Below the pieces are notes generated by a model that was not told the DNA's origin, ran no database searches, and saw nothing but the letters and a program-made list of their open reading frames with translations. A stretch of 64,000 nt of DNA, from the NCBI RefSeq assembly GCF_000499845.2, contig NC_023749.2:19597138-19661137 (forward strand), read 5' to 3'. The translations under genes and the position numbers were made by a program. Below, in pieces: positions 1-10,306 of this stretch (position 1 is its first letter; each line of letters starts with the position of its first letter). Source of the stretch: Phaseolus vulgaris. Its lineage: Eukaryota; Streptophyta; Magnoliopsida; Fabales; Fabaceae.

Positions 1-658
1 GAGCGAGTTCAGGCAAGTTAAAATCCTTCTCGTCTCGAACGAGTTCAGGTATGGTGTAGAGGGTGGAAGAAGTCCTGAGGGTGGCTAAGGTAGGTTCGAA
101 GAGAACGCCTAGCCACCCGGTCTCTTGCTCTGAAGCACAAGGCGGTAGAGAAGGATCCGAAAGGCGCCTCTACCCCCAGATGAAAGAGCAATGGCCAAGG
201 TGTGAAGGCAGGAAGAAGCTGGTGTCGCCAAGAGTCTCTGGCGACCAGGAAATGTTCAAGCAACGGCAAGAAGTCAAAGACCCGTTTTGATGAAGCAGAT
301 CGGGTGTAGCGACGTTATAAAGCTAGGGGTTGAGTTAAAGTCCATTGCTTGAGGTATCATTTTACGCTAAGGTTCATTGCCTTAAGTTACGAGTTGATAA
401 ATGTGATTATTATTCGAAGTTGAGATGGTTCGAAACAGCCAAGTACAAGATCGTGCCTACGAGATTACTAAGATTATTTCGTTGAAAGTAAATCACGCAA
501 GGAAAGTTAAAGGCAGACAAAGAGGTTACAAGAAGAAATGCGAAAGTAACTTCATTAAGTAAAGTATCAGCTCAAAAGTACATGTACAAGAAAATGCGAG
601 TTCATTACAGAATTATATACAAGGGAAAGGCGCGAAGGTAGCAGATGGAGAGAATCGA
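1..658 (+). other. 3' UTR of Tat copy 1 (no coding content seen)
   Basis: The stretch aligns by eye with 39128-39777 of array unit 1. It begins in the last degenerate repeat of the 37-bp minisatellite and runs to the convergent end of the antisense gene. Short open frames here are not conserved with array sequence in a coding-like way. I see no gene. Confidence 0.75.
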
Positions 659-1627
659 TTAGTCTTCAGCGGGGACCACTTTTCTATCCACTACCTCGTT
701 ATCAAGAGACACCATGCTGAGGTCCAGGTCGGGGAACAAGCAGGCAAATTGTTCCCGCGCAGCTTCGAATCCAGCAGCCAGAATTTGAGCAGAATTCAGC
801 TTGAGTTCTTCAATTTGTTTCTGAAGTTCCTCAATCCGTTTCTTGAGATCTTCAGTTTGCTCTTTCAGCTCCTTATTCTGCTGCTCCAGCTCTTCAACTT
901 GTTTCTTGAGTTGTTCATTGGTTTCTTGAGCCTAGAGAAGGTCTTCAGCAACCTTCTTGGATTCTGCTTGCGCTTGTCCCAATTCGGCGGCCAGCTCCCC
1001 TTTTTCCTTGTTGGCTTCAGCAAGCTCAGCCATGGCGTCATCCCTCGCCTTTTCCACCTGTCCAAGGAGGGTCTCTCGGTCGGCTAACCTTTGCTCCAAT
1101 TTCTTCACCTTGGCGGCGTCAGTTTTTATGAGAGCCTCCAGGTCAGCCACCTTGACGCGATAAGGCACAATCTTGCTCTCCAGTTCAATCTTTTCTTGAG
1201 CCAGTTGGTGCACCTTATGGCGGAGATCAGTGGCCTCCTTGCGCGCCAATCTGAGCTCAGTGCTCATTGCGTCTTCTACTCAGGAGTGTTCAATCTCCGC
1301 GAGTGTCAAGTTGAAGGACAACTTCTCCACCTCAACCTTCATGGTGTTGTTCTCTGTTTTGAGGTTGAAGAGGTCGTCCTGGAGCTTCCTGGTGGAGCTC
1401 TGCACCGTCCTGGTTATGATGGCGGGAATGTCTTCCGCTATCGTCTTCAGCTTGGCAGACAGAGGCTCCCACATCCTCGTGACCTCGAGAGGGAGGTTTG
1501 CTGCTTGGAGAGGCGCTGGTGGGGCCTGTTGTTGGTTTCCGTCGCCACCCTCTTTAGTTGGTTCTTCAGCGGGTGCTTCTGCTCGTGGTGGCGACGCCGG
1601 AGACTCGGTGATCAGAATCGGAGAGGT

Positions 1628-1632
1628 GTGGG
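1628..1632. repeat. Target-site duplication GTGGG, left
   Basis: It matches 6496-6500 exactly. The uninterrupted array copy has TTGTGAGCACC at the equivalent place, so copy 1 had one GTGGG before insertion. The bases just outside (T on the left, A on the right) differ, fixing the duplication at exactly 5 bp. Confidence 0.9.
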
Positions 1633-2641
1633 TGAGGAGAATCAACTAAAGGTGGCTTTTTATAATGAAGAACAAGATCATTCGCCTTCACATTTAGAGT
1701 TTTTCTTGTTAATCTTTGCAAAAGATAAAGCCCAAGCCCAAGCCCAAGCCCAAGAAGGCCAAAACCCACAAAAGCCCAAAGACCATCCCATGAAGGGCAA
1801 GGCCAAGTTTTAAATAAGTATTGTTTAGAAAGGTGCTTAGAGGGAAACATTAGAAACCTCTATTGTTAAAGCATCTTTTAGTCTTTAGTTAAGAGTCTTA
1901 GGGGGGGTGTATTAGTAGATAGGTGTAGGAGTAAATAAGGAGGTGCCAAATTGAGAGAAAGGATCACACCTTCCTCATGCCTTGTTTTAGGCGCAAATTC
2001 TAGAAGCTTTTTGGGAGGGAGTTTTTTTGAATTTGTGTAGCTTACATTTCAGCACCTTAGGCTATAAATAGAGGTGCTCTCTTTGTAAAATTCAGATTTG
2101 AATTCATCTAAAGAAACTATACTCAAAATTGGAGTGAGCATTTGGAGAGCTTTTGAGCTTCTACTCTAGTCTTATCTTGAAGGACCATGGTTTCCTCAAG
2201 TGGCGGCTTCCACACTCATCTAGGAGCATCCATACTTCTAGTGGCGTGATCATCCAACCTATCTTCCATCTTCATGAGCATTCTCTTCTCCTTCCTTTCT
2301 TCTCTTTCAATTACTCTTGTTGTCTTGTGTTCTTGAGCATTTTTTTGGTTCGGCTGTCCTTAATTTTCCAGCACCTATGTTTTGGTTTTCTAAATTATGT
2401 TCGGTACATTTGTTTGTGGTTTAATTCTGTTCGGTCTTCTCTTTTATAATTCCTTTGTTGATTCAATTTGACAATATTTGGTTCATCCAAATGAGTTTGG
2501 GAATTGGTACTTGTATTGGTGAGTTCTTGACTTAGAACCATGATCCAACTTCTAAGAAAGTGCCTCTATATTTTCCAGCTCAAGGTGATTCCTCAAAGTG
2601 TCAAGAATCTTGTTCTATGTGGCTATTGGAATCACATCATG
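1633..2641 (+). repeat. Left inverted arm (LTR of the palindromic element, plus orientation)
   Basis: The arm starts TGAGGAGAATC and ends ...CACATCATG just before the PBS. A TATA box (TATAAATA) lies at 2063-2070. An (AAGCCC)n run is at about 1731-1755, and a run of seven G followed by TGTATTAG lies near 1903-1917. If that G run is the polypurine tract, the true LTR begins near 1910 and the outer 270 bp are pol-end/3' UTR sequence. If not, the whole arm is a roughly 1-kb LTR. Equal arm ends and the 5-bp target duplication favour the second reading. Confidence 0.8.
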
Positions 2642-2654
2642 TGGTATCAGAGCC
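2642..2654 (+). promoter_or_regulatory. Primer-binding site in the left arm, complementary to initiator Met tRNA
   Basis: TGGTATCAGAGCC is a 13-base complement of the 3' end of plant initiator tRNA-Met (known from the tRNA). The next bases do not continue the tRNA complement. They are inverted protease sequence (CCTATCATATTG), sharing CC with the end of the PBS. The join therefore lies at the PBS edge with 1-2 bases of microhomology. Confidence 0.8.
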
Positions 2655-4140
2655 TATCATATTGCCAAGGCCTTCCTAAAAGAAGATGAGAAGCTTCCTT
2701 GGGCACAACATCACATAAAACCTCATCTTTATACTTTCCTATAGCGAAGTTAATGAGGACTTGTTTATTCACCATGATTTCACCTACTTCACTAAGCCAT
2801 TGTAATTTGTAGGGCTTGGTATGAGAGATAGTGGGTAAGGCTAACTTCTCCACAACTCTTGTACTAGCCACATTAGTGCAACTTCCCCCATCAATAATCA
2901 AGGAACATAACTTGTTGTTGATAAGACATCGGGTGTGAAAAATATTTTCTCTTTGAGTATCATTCAAAGATTTTGGAATTGTGCCCAACATACGTCTTAC
3001 CATCAATAAGTCACCTTCACAAGGACTTTCACTCTCATTTTCACTTGATGGTCTAGAAGGTGAAGAATGCCTAGGTGAAGTGGAATCATGCTCACTAACT
3101 ACAATGCCTTCATGCATGTACATACTTCTTTTAGAAGGGCAATTAGCAGCAATGTGACCATATCCCAAACATTTAAAACACTTTTGACTAGACGATTTAA
3201 TTTGGGATTTAGGCCTAGAAGTAGATGGCGTAGGATCCTTGGGTTTGAAAGAAGAATCTTTGGAAGGATGTTTAGAAAAAGAATTTTTGGTTCTCCAAGA
3301 CTTGGAGTAGTATCCATCATTGGAAGCATTTTTGAAAGAGTTTTTCTTAGCAAGTTGGGCTTCCACCTTCATTACAAGATGAACTAAAGAGCCCAATGAT
3401 GAATACTCTTGTAACTCAACAAAGTCTTGAATATCCTTCCTAAGACCACTCACAAACCTAGCAATCATAGCTTCCTCACTTTCCTCTAATTCAATTTTAA
3501 GCACAAGCGTTTCTAGCTCTTTATAATATTCATCCACATTTAGCGTGCCTTGTTGAAACCGTTGGAGTCTCAACATGAGGTCTTTCCTAAAATGTGGGGG
3601 CACAAATCTAGCGCGCATTTGATCCTTTAAAGAGTTCCAAGAGTCCACGGGAGGACCCTTGTGATAGATAATGTCCTTTACAATTCCATGCCACCATTTC
3701 ATGGCATAATCACTAAACTCTAGGGTGGCTAGCTTAAGCTTATGCTCATCTTGGATCTCATGGATCTCAAATATTTGTTCACACTTAGCCTCCCAATCTA
3801 AATATACATTAGGATCACTTGAGCCATTGAAACAAGGAAGCTTGACCGAAGGTAGCCTAGCCTTTGCATCTTGGTAGTAGCCATTGCCATAGTGAGGTCT
3901 CTCCCCTTGGTTGTGATGTCTATGTCCAAGGAATTGGGGTGGAGGTCTCCTTCTCCTATGCTCATCTTCACGGCCAACATCATTTGAAGAAGGAGATGGT
4001 CTAGATTGTTGGACCTCCATCTTTTGCATTTTCTCTTCCAACCTTCTAATTGTTCTTTGAGCTTCATGTAATTCCCCAAGAATTGAAGCTTTGGAAGGAG
4101 AATTCTGCTTGTAGGATGCATCACTTGAAAATCCAGCCAT
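2647..4140 (-). pseudogene. gag-protease fragment of the palindromic gypsy element (497 codons, 3'-truncated)
   Basis: An N-terminal coiled coil (about residues 20-45) precedes a Retrotrans_gag domain (about 95-260, with NVYLDWEAKCEQIF at 111-124), a CCHC zinc knuckle (CFKCLGYGHIAANC, 321-334) and the start of an aspartic protease with the catalytic motif IIDGGS (Asp417). The reading frame is open but ends after GRPWQYDR, because the protease is fused to the left-arm PBS, which supplies the stop. Everything downstream (rest of PR, RT, RH, IN) is missing. A complete gypsy polyprotein is usually about 1400-1600 residues. The style of gag and protease fits plant gypsy chromovirus-type elements; I do not assign the clade. 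Confidence 0.85.
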
Positions 4141-5478
4141 GTGTAATTAAAAACAGCAAACACACAAAACAGCAAACAAGTTAAAAAAAAAAAAATTAGC
4201 AAAAACAGTGAGCTATAATGAAACTGCCGAAGTGAACTTAAGGCTGAAAAAGATATCACTCTCAAAGAAATAATGTTCTTGCTCCAATCTGATCTTGAGG
4301 CCTTGGAATCCTCAAATGAAATATGTCAAAGCAAGCACACCAATCTTAAGAGCAAACCACCACAAAACCAAAGAAACAATAAAGACAAACAAGAAAAGGT
4401 ATAAGCAAGGAAAAGGTAATTGCAAAAGGAATACTATATGTAAGACAAACTCAAAGAGTAAGAATGAAAGACAATCAAGAAAATAAAGAACTCAATGAGA
4501 AAAGTAGGCACACAAAAGAATACCTAAGGAAAAGCACTAGAGTAGATGAAGAAAACAAAAAAATTTAGCTACTGGAAATTTTTTTTTTTATGCAAACTGT
4601 GTTTGATATTCACTGATTTAACTGGAACGTTGTAGAGCGAACTGGATTATGAAATTTATACCACAGAAACTTCAAGATGTTAACTCAATAATGGCACTGG
4701 AATCAATTAAAAAAAGTAAGCCAATTGAGAGAAATAAATTTTTTAAAATCACTGCCAGATTACCGTATTATTTTCGGCAGGAATGTACACTTTTTTTATT
4801 TTATTTATCATTTTTTGTGTACTTCATATTTTTGAATGATTCTTTTTTCTATTCTTTTCTAACACTTTGAATATCTCAAATCCAGAATTTCAGAATTTTA
4901 CAGTACGTAAATCAGTTGCAATAAGGAAAAACAGTAAGCACTTTTTTCAGAAACAGAGGAATCCTAATAGGAATAAAAAAACAGGATGATGAACTAGCAA
5001 AGACATAATAGAAAATGATGTATTGGAACTTGTATAGGTCTAGAATACAAGTATGAACTCAATTCTAAAAAGAAAATGCACAAAGGATCAACATCAATTC
5101 AGAAAATTATATGACACTAAAGCAAGAAACAATCAAAACAATAAAAGTACTACTAGAAGTAATGACATATATGGAATAACATGACTAAGACAAAACTTGA
5201 CATGATTCAAAAATTAAAAGACACAACACAAATTGTAACAAGGGAAAGGAAGCTTAAGGTAAACTCTAGGAAGGATAATGTCATTCCAAAAGAGCAACCA
5301 TACTCATAAGAATTATGAGTGCCATAAACCTTTCCTCAAACACTTGGAGCAAAAGAAAAACAGCAAGAAAACTCAATGAAAATTCTAAAACAGAAACTTA
5401 AATTGCAAGAAATTAAAGAGCTCTTGAAATTAAAGTGCACACAACTCAACAATTAAACAAGAATGAACCTAAGACTCA
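4141..5478 (-). other. 5' leader of the palindromic element's gag frame
   Basis: About 1.3 kb of A-rich (plus strand) sequence lies between the right-arm PBS and the gag start. There is no frame with recognisable protein similarity on either strand. Confidence 0.6.
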
Positions 5479-5486
5479 TGATACCA
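5473..5486 (-). promoter_or_regulatory. Primer-binding site in the right arm (imperfect)
   Basis: On the minus strand it reads TGGTATCATGAGTC, matching the tRNA-Met complement for eight bases and then again with one inserted T. It follows the right LTR after the same TG spacer as on the left. It is the genomic PBS of the gag-bearing half. Confidence 0.7.
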
Positions 5487-6495
5487 CATGATGTGATTCC
5501 AATAGCCACATAGAACAAGATTCTTGACACTTTGAGGAATCACCTTGAGCTGGAAAATATAGAGGCACTTTCTTAGAAGTTGGATCATGGTTCTAAGTCA
5601 AGAACTCACCAATACAAGTACCAATTCCCAAACTCATTTGGATGAACCAAATATTGTCAAATTGAATCAACAAAGGAATTATAAAAGAGAAGACCGAACA
5701 GAATTAAACCACAAACAAATGTACCGAACAGAATTTAGAAAACCAAAACATAGGTGCTGGAAAATTAAGGACAGCCGAACCAAAAAAATGCTCAAGAACA
5801 CAAGACAACAAGAGTAATTGAAAGAGAAGAAAGGAAGGAGAAGAGAATGCTCATGAAGATGGAAGATAGGTTGGATGATCACGCCACTAGAAGTATGGAT
5901 GCTCCTAGATGAGTGTGGAAGCCGCCACTTGAGGAAACCATGGTCCTTCAAGATAAGACTAGAGTAGAAGCTCAAAAGCTCTCCAAATGCTCACTCCAAT
6001 TTTGAGTATAGTTTCTTTAGATGAATTCAAATCTGAATTTTACAAAGAGAGCACCTCTATTTATAGCCTAAGGTGCTGAAATGTAAGCTACACAAATTCA
6101 AAAAAACTCCCTCCCAAAAAGCTTCTAGAATTTGCGCCTAAAACAAGGCATGAGGAAGGTGTGATCCTTTCTCTCAATTTGGCACCTCCTTATTTACTCC
6201 TACACCTATCTACTAATACACCCCCCCTAAGACTCTTAACTAAAGACTAAAAGATGCTTTAACAATAGAGGTTTCTAATGTTTCCCTCTAAGCACCTTTC
6301 TAAACAATATTTATTTAAAACTTGGCCTTGCCCTTCATGGGATGGTCTTTGGGCTTTTGTGGGTTTTGGCCTTCTTGGGCTTGGGCTTGGGCTTGGGCTT
6401 TATCTTTTGCAAAGATTAACAAGAAAAACTTTAAATGTGAAGGCGAATGATCTTGTTCTTCATTATAAAAAGCCACCTTTAGTTGATTCTCATTA
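5487..6495 (-). repeat. Right inverted arm (LTR of the palindromic element, minus orientation)
   Basis: Reverse-complement copy of 1633-2641, with a TATA box on the minus strand (6058-6065). Its outermost bases read TAATGAGAATC on the minus strand against TGAGGAGAATC on the left arm, so two of the few mismatches fall in the terminal five bases. This arm is the proper 5' LTR of the gag-protease frame. Confidence 0.8.
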
Positions 6496-6500
6496 GTGGG
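6496..6500. repeat. Target-site duplication GTGGG, right
   Basis: Partner of 1628-1632; directly followed by the continuation of the antisense-gene exon. Confidence 0.9.
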
Positions 6501-7055
6501 CAACCTCATCCCCGATTGGAGCGGCATCTGCAGCTGAGGCGTTAGAGGGAGGACCCCCTCCAGCTGATACATGTGGCGTGGAGGCGCTTGGGGGGTCCTC
6601 CAAGAAGTTGTCTTCGGCGGCCTCGACCGCAGGTGGCGCGGTTGCCAATGGGATGGCTTGGACTGGGGAGGCGGGAGCTGGTGGAGATGGCATTGTTGGA
6701 GGCGGAGCAGGTGTGGATGGTGGTGTGGAGGTTGGAAGAGGGGGCGGGGCAGGTGGTGAAGAAGGTGCCACCCTCTTCCTCTTTGTAACAAGGCCATCTT
6801 CGGTGACCTCGTCATCTTCTTCCTCATCCTCATGGACTATCTGGGGAGCTTTCCTCTTAGGCCTCTTGAGGACAAGTTTCTTTCGCTGGGCGGCGGGTTG
6901 GACGTCGAAGGGAGCTGGGCCCTTAGGTGGCGATCGGCCCTGAGTGGCGGCGATCTCCACCATGGAATTTGGAACTGTTTGAGAGCCCGTCACCAACCCG
7001 TGGGTTCGGGCGAGCGCCCTCAATTCAGCGAGCATACCCTTGCCCAACATGTTAT

Positions 7056-7233
7056 CTGCATAGAACGAAAATGCATGGGTTAACTCAGAGAGAAAATAAG
7101 TGCATAAGGTAGTATGCAGCAAAGCAGATGATCGGTGCAGAAAAACAAAACCAAAGTCTTGCGCATAACGCACAAGACGCCCAGAAACAGTTAAACAGAA
7201 GCAGTATTAAAACAACAGTTTAAATGTTCTAAC
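7056..7233 (-). other. Intron of the antisense gene, copy 1
   Basis: On the minus strand the intron starts GTTAGAAC at 7233 and ends TTCTATGCAG at 7056. Joining the flanking exons restores the frame through the codons for ...IRIDNMLG. The array copies have an intron at the same place (189 bp, 41283-41471 in unit 1) with the same phase, which makes the call strong. Confidence 0.85.
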
Positions 7234-8176
7234 CTATTCGAATTTCGAGTTGATCCTCGTAGAATTCGAAGCAGATCAGGGTGGTGGTAAGGAAGGTGAT
7301 GTTGGCATCCGCCACCTTTTTCCAGAAAAGGAAGAGATCTCTGTCCAACGCTCCCATGCTATCAGGACTTCTGGGTCTCCTGAAGCAGCTCTTAGATTCT
7401 TTTTTCCCCTTGTCCACCCAGTACAAGGGGAAGCCGTCGAGTAGGGAGTCGTCTTTGTCGTTGGGGCGCACCTGGACGAACTTCCCTTTCCAGTCCTTAT
7501 AGGATTGCTGGAAGATGGAGAAGATTGACCTCCCAGCAATCGCATTCAAGCTAATCCACAGGCGGTCTCCTGGGTGCTTGGCCTCGAAGAGAAACAGAAA
7601 CACGTCTACGGATGCGGGCAACCCCAGATGGTCGCACATCACTTGGAATGGTCGCACAAACGCCCAGCTGTTCGGATGAAGCTGGGCGGCGGCGATGTTG
7701 AGCTCGGTAAGGAGCTCCCTTTCGAAACGGGTGAAAGGGAACTTGAGCTTCACCTTCTTGAATAAGGTTGTGTAGACAAAGCAGAAGGGCCCGTCAGCGC
7801 TCACCTTGTCGTCGGCACAAACGGGCAGATCGGGGGGGCAAGGTAGCACTATCATCTTTTCATCGTGCTCCTTATGAAATGATTGGTGAGGCTCATCCCC
7901 CTTAGTCAATCGCAAGACTGCTCCAGCAGTATTCACGGAAGACGTTTCCCTCAACAGGGTCGAGTTGGCCCATGGGTAGAGTTTTTCGAAGTCTGGCGGG
8001 GGAACGGGGGTTCCTCCGGCGATAGGTGGAGTCGCCTGGGCCAGGTTGGGGCGGGAAGGTGCAGGCCTCTCAGCCTGGGAAGATGAAGCACCGCGTGCTC
8101 GCGGTGGGATGAGTGCTTGAGAAGAGGGGTGTCGCGATGAAGGAGGAGGATTCGGGGTGATCTTTGAGCGGGTCAT

Positions 8177-8777
8177 TCTCGAAGCTGCAAAGGAAGAAGA
8201 AAAGGAAAAATGATCAGGGTTCGCAGAGGCTGACTCGATCATGGGAGAAGGGTGAAAAGCGAACGAACGAAGGTTCGTTGCGACGATTGACGAAGCCCTA
8301 AGTTACGCAGAAGGAGAAATGGAAAAAGCAACCCACAACGTATGCACCAGACAGTTACAGGATGATGCGAAACGGTTAAAATGCAAGAAAAACCAGTGGA
8401 AGAAGGAAAGTAGGTACCTTTTGATGATCAGGAAGACGTCGAAGGATGATGGTGATTCAGAATGTTGGAGAGCGCTGAGAGTTTTTTACAGGAGGAAGTT
8501 AGAGCGTTTTTGAATACGAAGAAAGGTGATGGAACAGTGTGGAGTGAAAATGGGTTTAAGAGTTTTTTCGAAATGGGTTTGGGAAGCGCAAACGGTAGCT
8601 GAAGGTAACCGTTGATGAAGCCACGTGTCGAACGATGGGTGAGGGGTTTGGTGGAGCGTCAGAGAAGCAGAAGGTACAACCGCTTGGAATTCTGTGTCAG
8701 TGCCACGTAGACCGGTGTTGACGCGACTCTTCTAGTCTTTTCGCTGGACAAGTCTTCGCTTAAGACTGGGGGGCTTG
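8177..8777 (-). promoter_or_regulatory. Leader and probable promoter region of the antisense gene, copy 1
   Basis: A probable 5' UTR intron runs from the donor GTACCT at 8417 to the acceptor TTTGCAG ending at 8185 (233 bp). Unit 1 has the same arrangement at 42646-42415 (232 bp). A CCACGTGTC G-box/ABRE-like site lies at about 8621-8629 and is kept in the array near 42842. I see no TATA box on the minus strand. The plus-strand end of this region (about 8762-8777, AAGACTGGGGGGCTTG) is the polypurine-like tract that abuts the LTR. Confidence 0.55.
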
Positions 8778-9573
8778 TGTACCGCCCTGGTAGTCGGAAG
8801 TGATGACGTGGCATCCAGCTACAGTATAGGCGTGTTGACAAGGCGCCAGGTTGGCAGAAGGGATGGAAGTCGGGGGGCTCGTGAAGTCGCCAGTTATTAA
8901 GTTGGCGTGTTCCGATCTCCAGCATACCAGAACCGGCGATCACCCGGTTAAAGATGAAGTCGCCAGATGTAAGCTCAGGCGACCTAGTGATTGGAGATCG
9001 CCAGAGCAAGCACATCGCCAGAGATGAAGGTGGTGCAGATTATGAAGGCGGCCGGCGAGACCACAGGGAAGGTGTACGAAGGCACCCTAACTCGCCAATT
9101 CCAGTAGAGATCGCACTCCCAAGTTAGCTATGCACTGGGCAGTACCATGCATAAGTAACTTAGCAAAATGAAAGTAGAAGCAGCGCCCAAGTCAAGGAGG
9201 CTCCAGATGAAGGCACGTGTACGACCAGATGCGAGCCACGTGTCCAAGTCTGTAACTGCCAGGAGAGAGAAAGTAACCAGTTATATAAGAGTTCTCAACA
9301 AACTTTCTGAGGTACGCACGTTCAGATATACTCTTTACGCTTGCGAGTTCTAGAGCACACTGTGAGAGAGAATTTGCACGGTTCCTGTTCTCTTAGTATT
9401 TGGTGATTCAGTCACTGACTTGGGCGTTGGAGTGCGATCGGCCGCAGCGGTGCCGTTCTGTTCCTTTGCAGGTTCTTGAGGTGGATCTCGAAGAGGAACG
9501 GAGGTTCGAAGCGGTGCGCACGTCGATCCCTTGACGAGGCAGTTTCCAGCGTTCCGGTCAACAGGCAGGATCA
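8778..9573 (+). repeat. 3' LTR of Tat copy 1
   Basis: It starts TGTACCGCCC and ends GGCAGGATCA, as do the other Tat LTRs in the window. Within it are two CACGTG palindromes (9214-9219, 9237-9242; 23 bp apart) and a TATA box TATATAAG (9282-9289). At 796 bp it is slightly shorter than the array LTRs (819 bp) and the solo LTR (881 bp). Confidence 0.9.
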
Positions 9574-10203
9574 TATCATAATCGCTTTCTTAATGAACAA
9601 AGTTTTATCTACCTTTCCTTTTTCATATTCATGAGATAAGAGAAAATGACTTAGCCTTTCATACCATTGACGTGGAGCTTGCTTGAAGCCATACAAGGCT
9701 TTCTTTAGCTTGTATACATGCTCTGGATACTTGTGATCTTCAAAACCAGGTGGTTGTGAAACATAGATCTCTTCATTCACGAATCCATTGAGAAATGCAC
9801 TTTTTACGTCCATCTGAAGCAAGTTGAAACCACTCATACAAGCAAAAGATAATAACAATCTTACCGCTTCTAACCTTGCTACTGGCGCGAAGGTTTCATC
9901 ATAATCGATTCCTTCAGCTTGGTTGTATCCTTTGGCAACGAGTCTAGCTTTGTTTCTTGTGATGATGCTGGAGTCATCTGATTTGTTCCTAAACACCCAC
10001 TTGGTACCTATTACATTCATTTGAGTAGTTTTTGGAACAAGAGTCCACACATCGTTTCTTACAAACTGATTGAGCTCTTCATGCATTGTTGTTGTCCAGT
10101 GCTCATCTTTGAGAGCTTCACAAACTGATTGAGGTTCAATCTTGGAAACGAATGTGGTATGATTGCAGAAATTTGCCATACTCCTTCTGGTGGATTTGGC
10201 CAA
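9574..10203 (-). pseudogene. copia reverse transcriptase fragment
   Basis: The minus-strand frame contains the core of a copia RT (RVT_2): [43 protein letters not shown] (first catalytic Asp) and [18 protein letters not shown]. It breaks off shortly before the YVDD box, because the LTR of Tat copy 1 begins at 9573 on this side. The YVDD half must lie left of the window. The frame is separated from the upstream integrase frame by stops between 10204 and 10306. Confidence 0.85.
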
Positions 10204-10306
10204 TTATGTTATCAACAGACAAGTCTCTTGGAATCTTCCAATCCTTTGGAAAATCCTTCTACTGTAGATTTTCAATCGGTTGTCTCGAGGATCCAACCGG
10301 TTGAAT

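Larger units (their letters stand above)
1633..6495. mobile_element. Palindromic LTR retrotransposon derivative with inverted LTR-PBS arms
   Basis: The insertion has 1009-bp terminal arms (1633-2641 and 5487-6495) that are inverted copies of each other with about five mismatches and no length difference. Each arm reads inward as LTR then primer-binding site. Between them lie a minus-strand gag-protease frame (2647-4140) and its leader (4141-5478). The five bases GTGGG flank both ends (1628-1632, 6496-6500). Removing the element and one GTGGG restores the antisense-gene alignment with the array copies. A 5-bp duplication fits a retroelement integrase. Normal LTRs are direct repeats, so this structure needs an aberrant reverse-transcription step. 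The internal region is incomplete: it has no RT, RNase H or integrase, so the element cannot move by itself. Confidence 0.9.
659..8176 (-). pseudogene. Antisense accessory gene of Tat copy 1 (Transposase_28-like plus coiled coil), broken by insertion
   Basis: On the minus strand, coding exon A is 8176-7234, a GT-AG intron is 7233-7056, and coding exon B is 7055-6496 continuing at 1627-659. With the palindromic insertion and one target duplication removed, the exons sum to 2472 bp, exactly 824 codons. Exon A encodes a domain I match from memory to the plant family 'putative gypsy type transposon' (Pfam Transposase_28), with the motif LHPNSWAFVR. Exon B gives a Pro-rich acidic/basic stretch (KRKR, a possible nuclear signal) and a long coiled coil rich in E, K, Q and L. 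Beyond the insertion there are two premature stops: TGA at 1280-1282 (array copies have CGA Arg) and TAG at 932-934 (array copies have CAG Gln). Function is unknown. The start was chosen because a pyrimidine tract and CAG lie just upstream at 8185, suggesting a spliced leader. Confidence 0.8.
1..9573 (+). mobile_element. Ty3/gypsy Tat-lineage element, copy 1 (3' part only, interrupted)
   Basis: This is the 3' portion of the same family that forms the array at 31677-64000. It holds the end of the 3' UTR (1-658), the antisense accessory gene (659-8176), its leader, a polypurine-like tract at about 8762-8777 and the terminal LTR (8778-9573). Gag-pol would lie left of the window. The copy is older than the array: its antisense protein differs from the array's at many residues. 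A palindromic LTR element (1633-6495) sits inside it. The element ends inside the reverse transcriptase region of a copia element, so it inserted there. The right target duplication is probably TATCA (9574-9578); the left partner is outside the window. Confidence 0.9.

Noticed and set aside
1091..1813. 240-codon plus-strand frame in Tat copy 1
   Set aside because: It is a mirror of the antisense coiled-coil gene and runs across the insertion point into the left arm.
2153..2449. 98-codon frame present in both arms of the palindromic element as a conserved gene
   Set aside because: It lies in the R/U5 part of the LTR. Its conservation follows from arm identity and it has no domain.
2642..2654. 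tRNA gene
   Set aside because: Only the 12-13 base primer-binding complements are present here and at 15296 and 17186; no cloverleaf can be built.
1633..6495. Mutator-like or other DNA transposon with long terminal inverted repeats
   Set aside because: The target duplication is 5 bp, not 8-9, the arms contain an LTR-type TATA box and a tRNA primer-binding site, and the inside is gag-protease.
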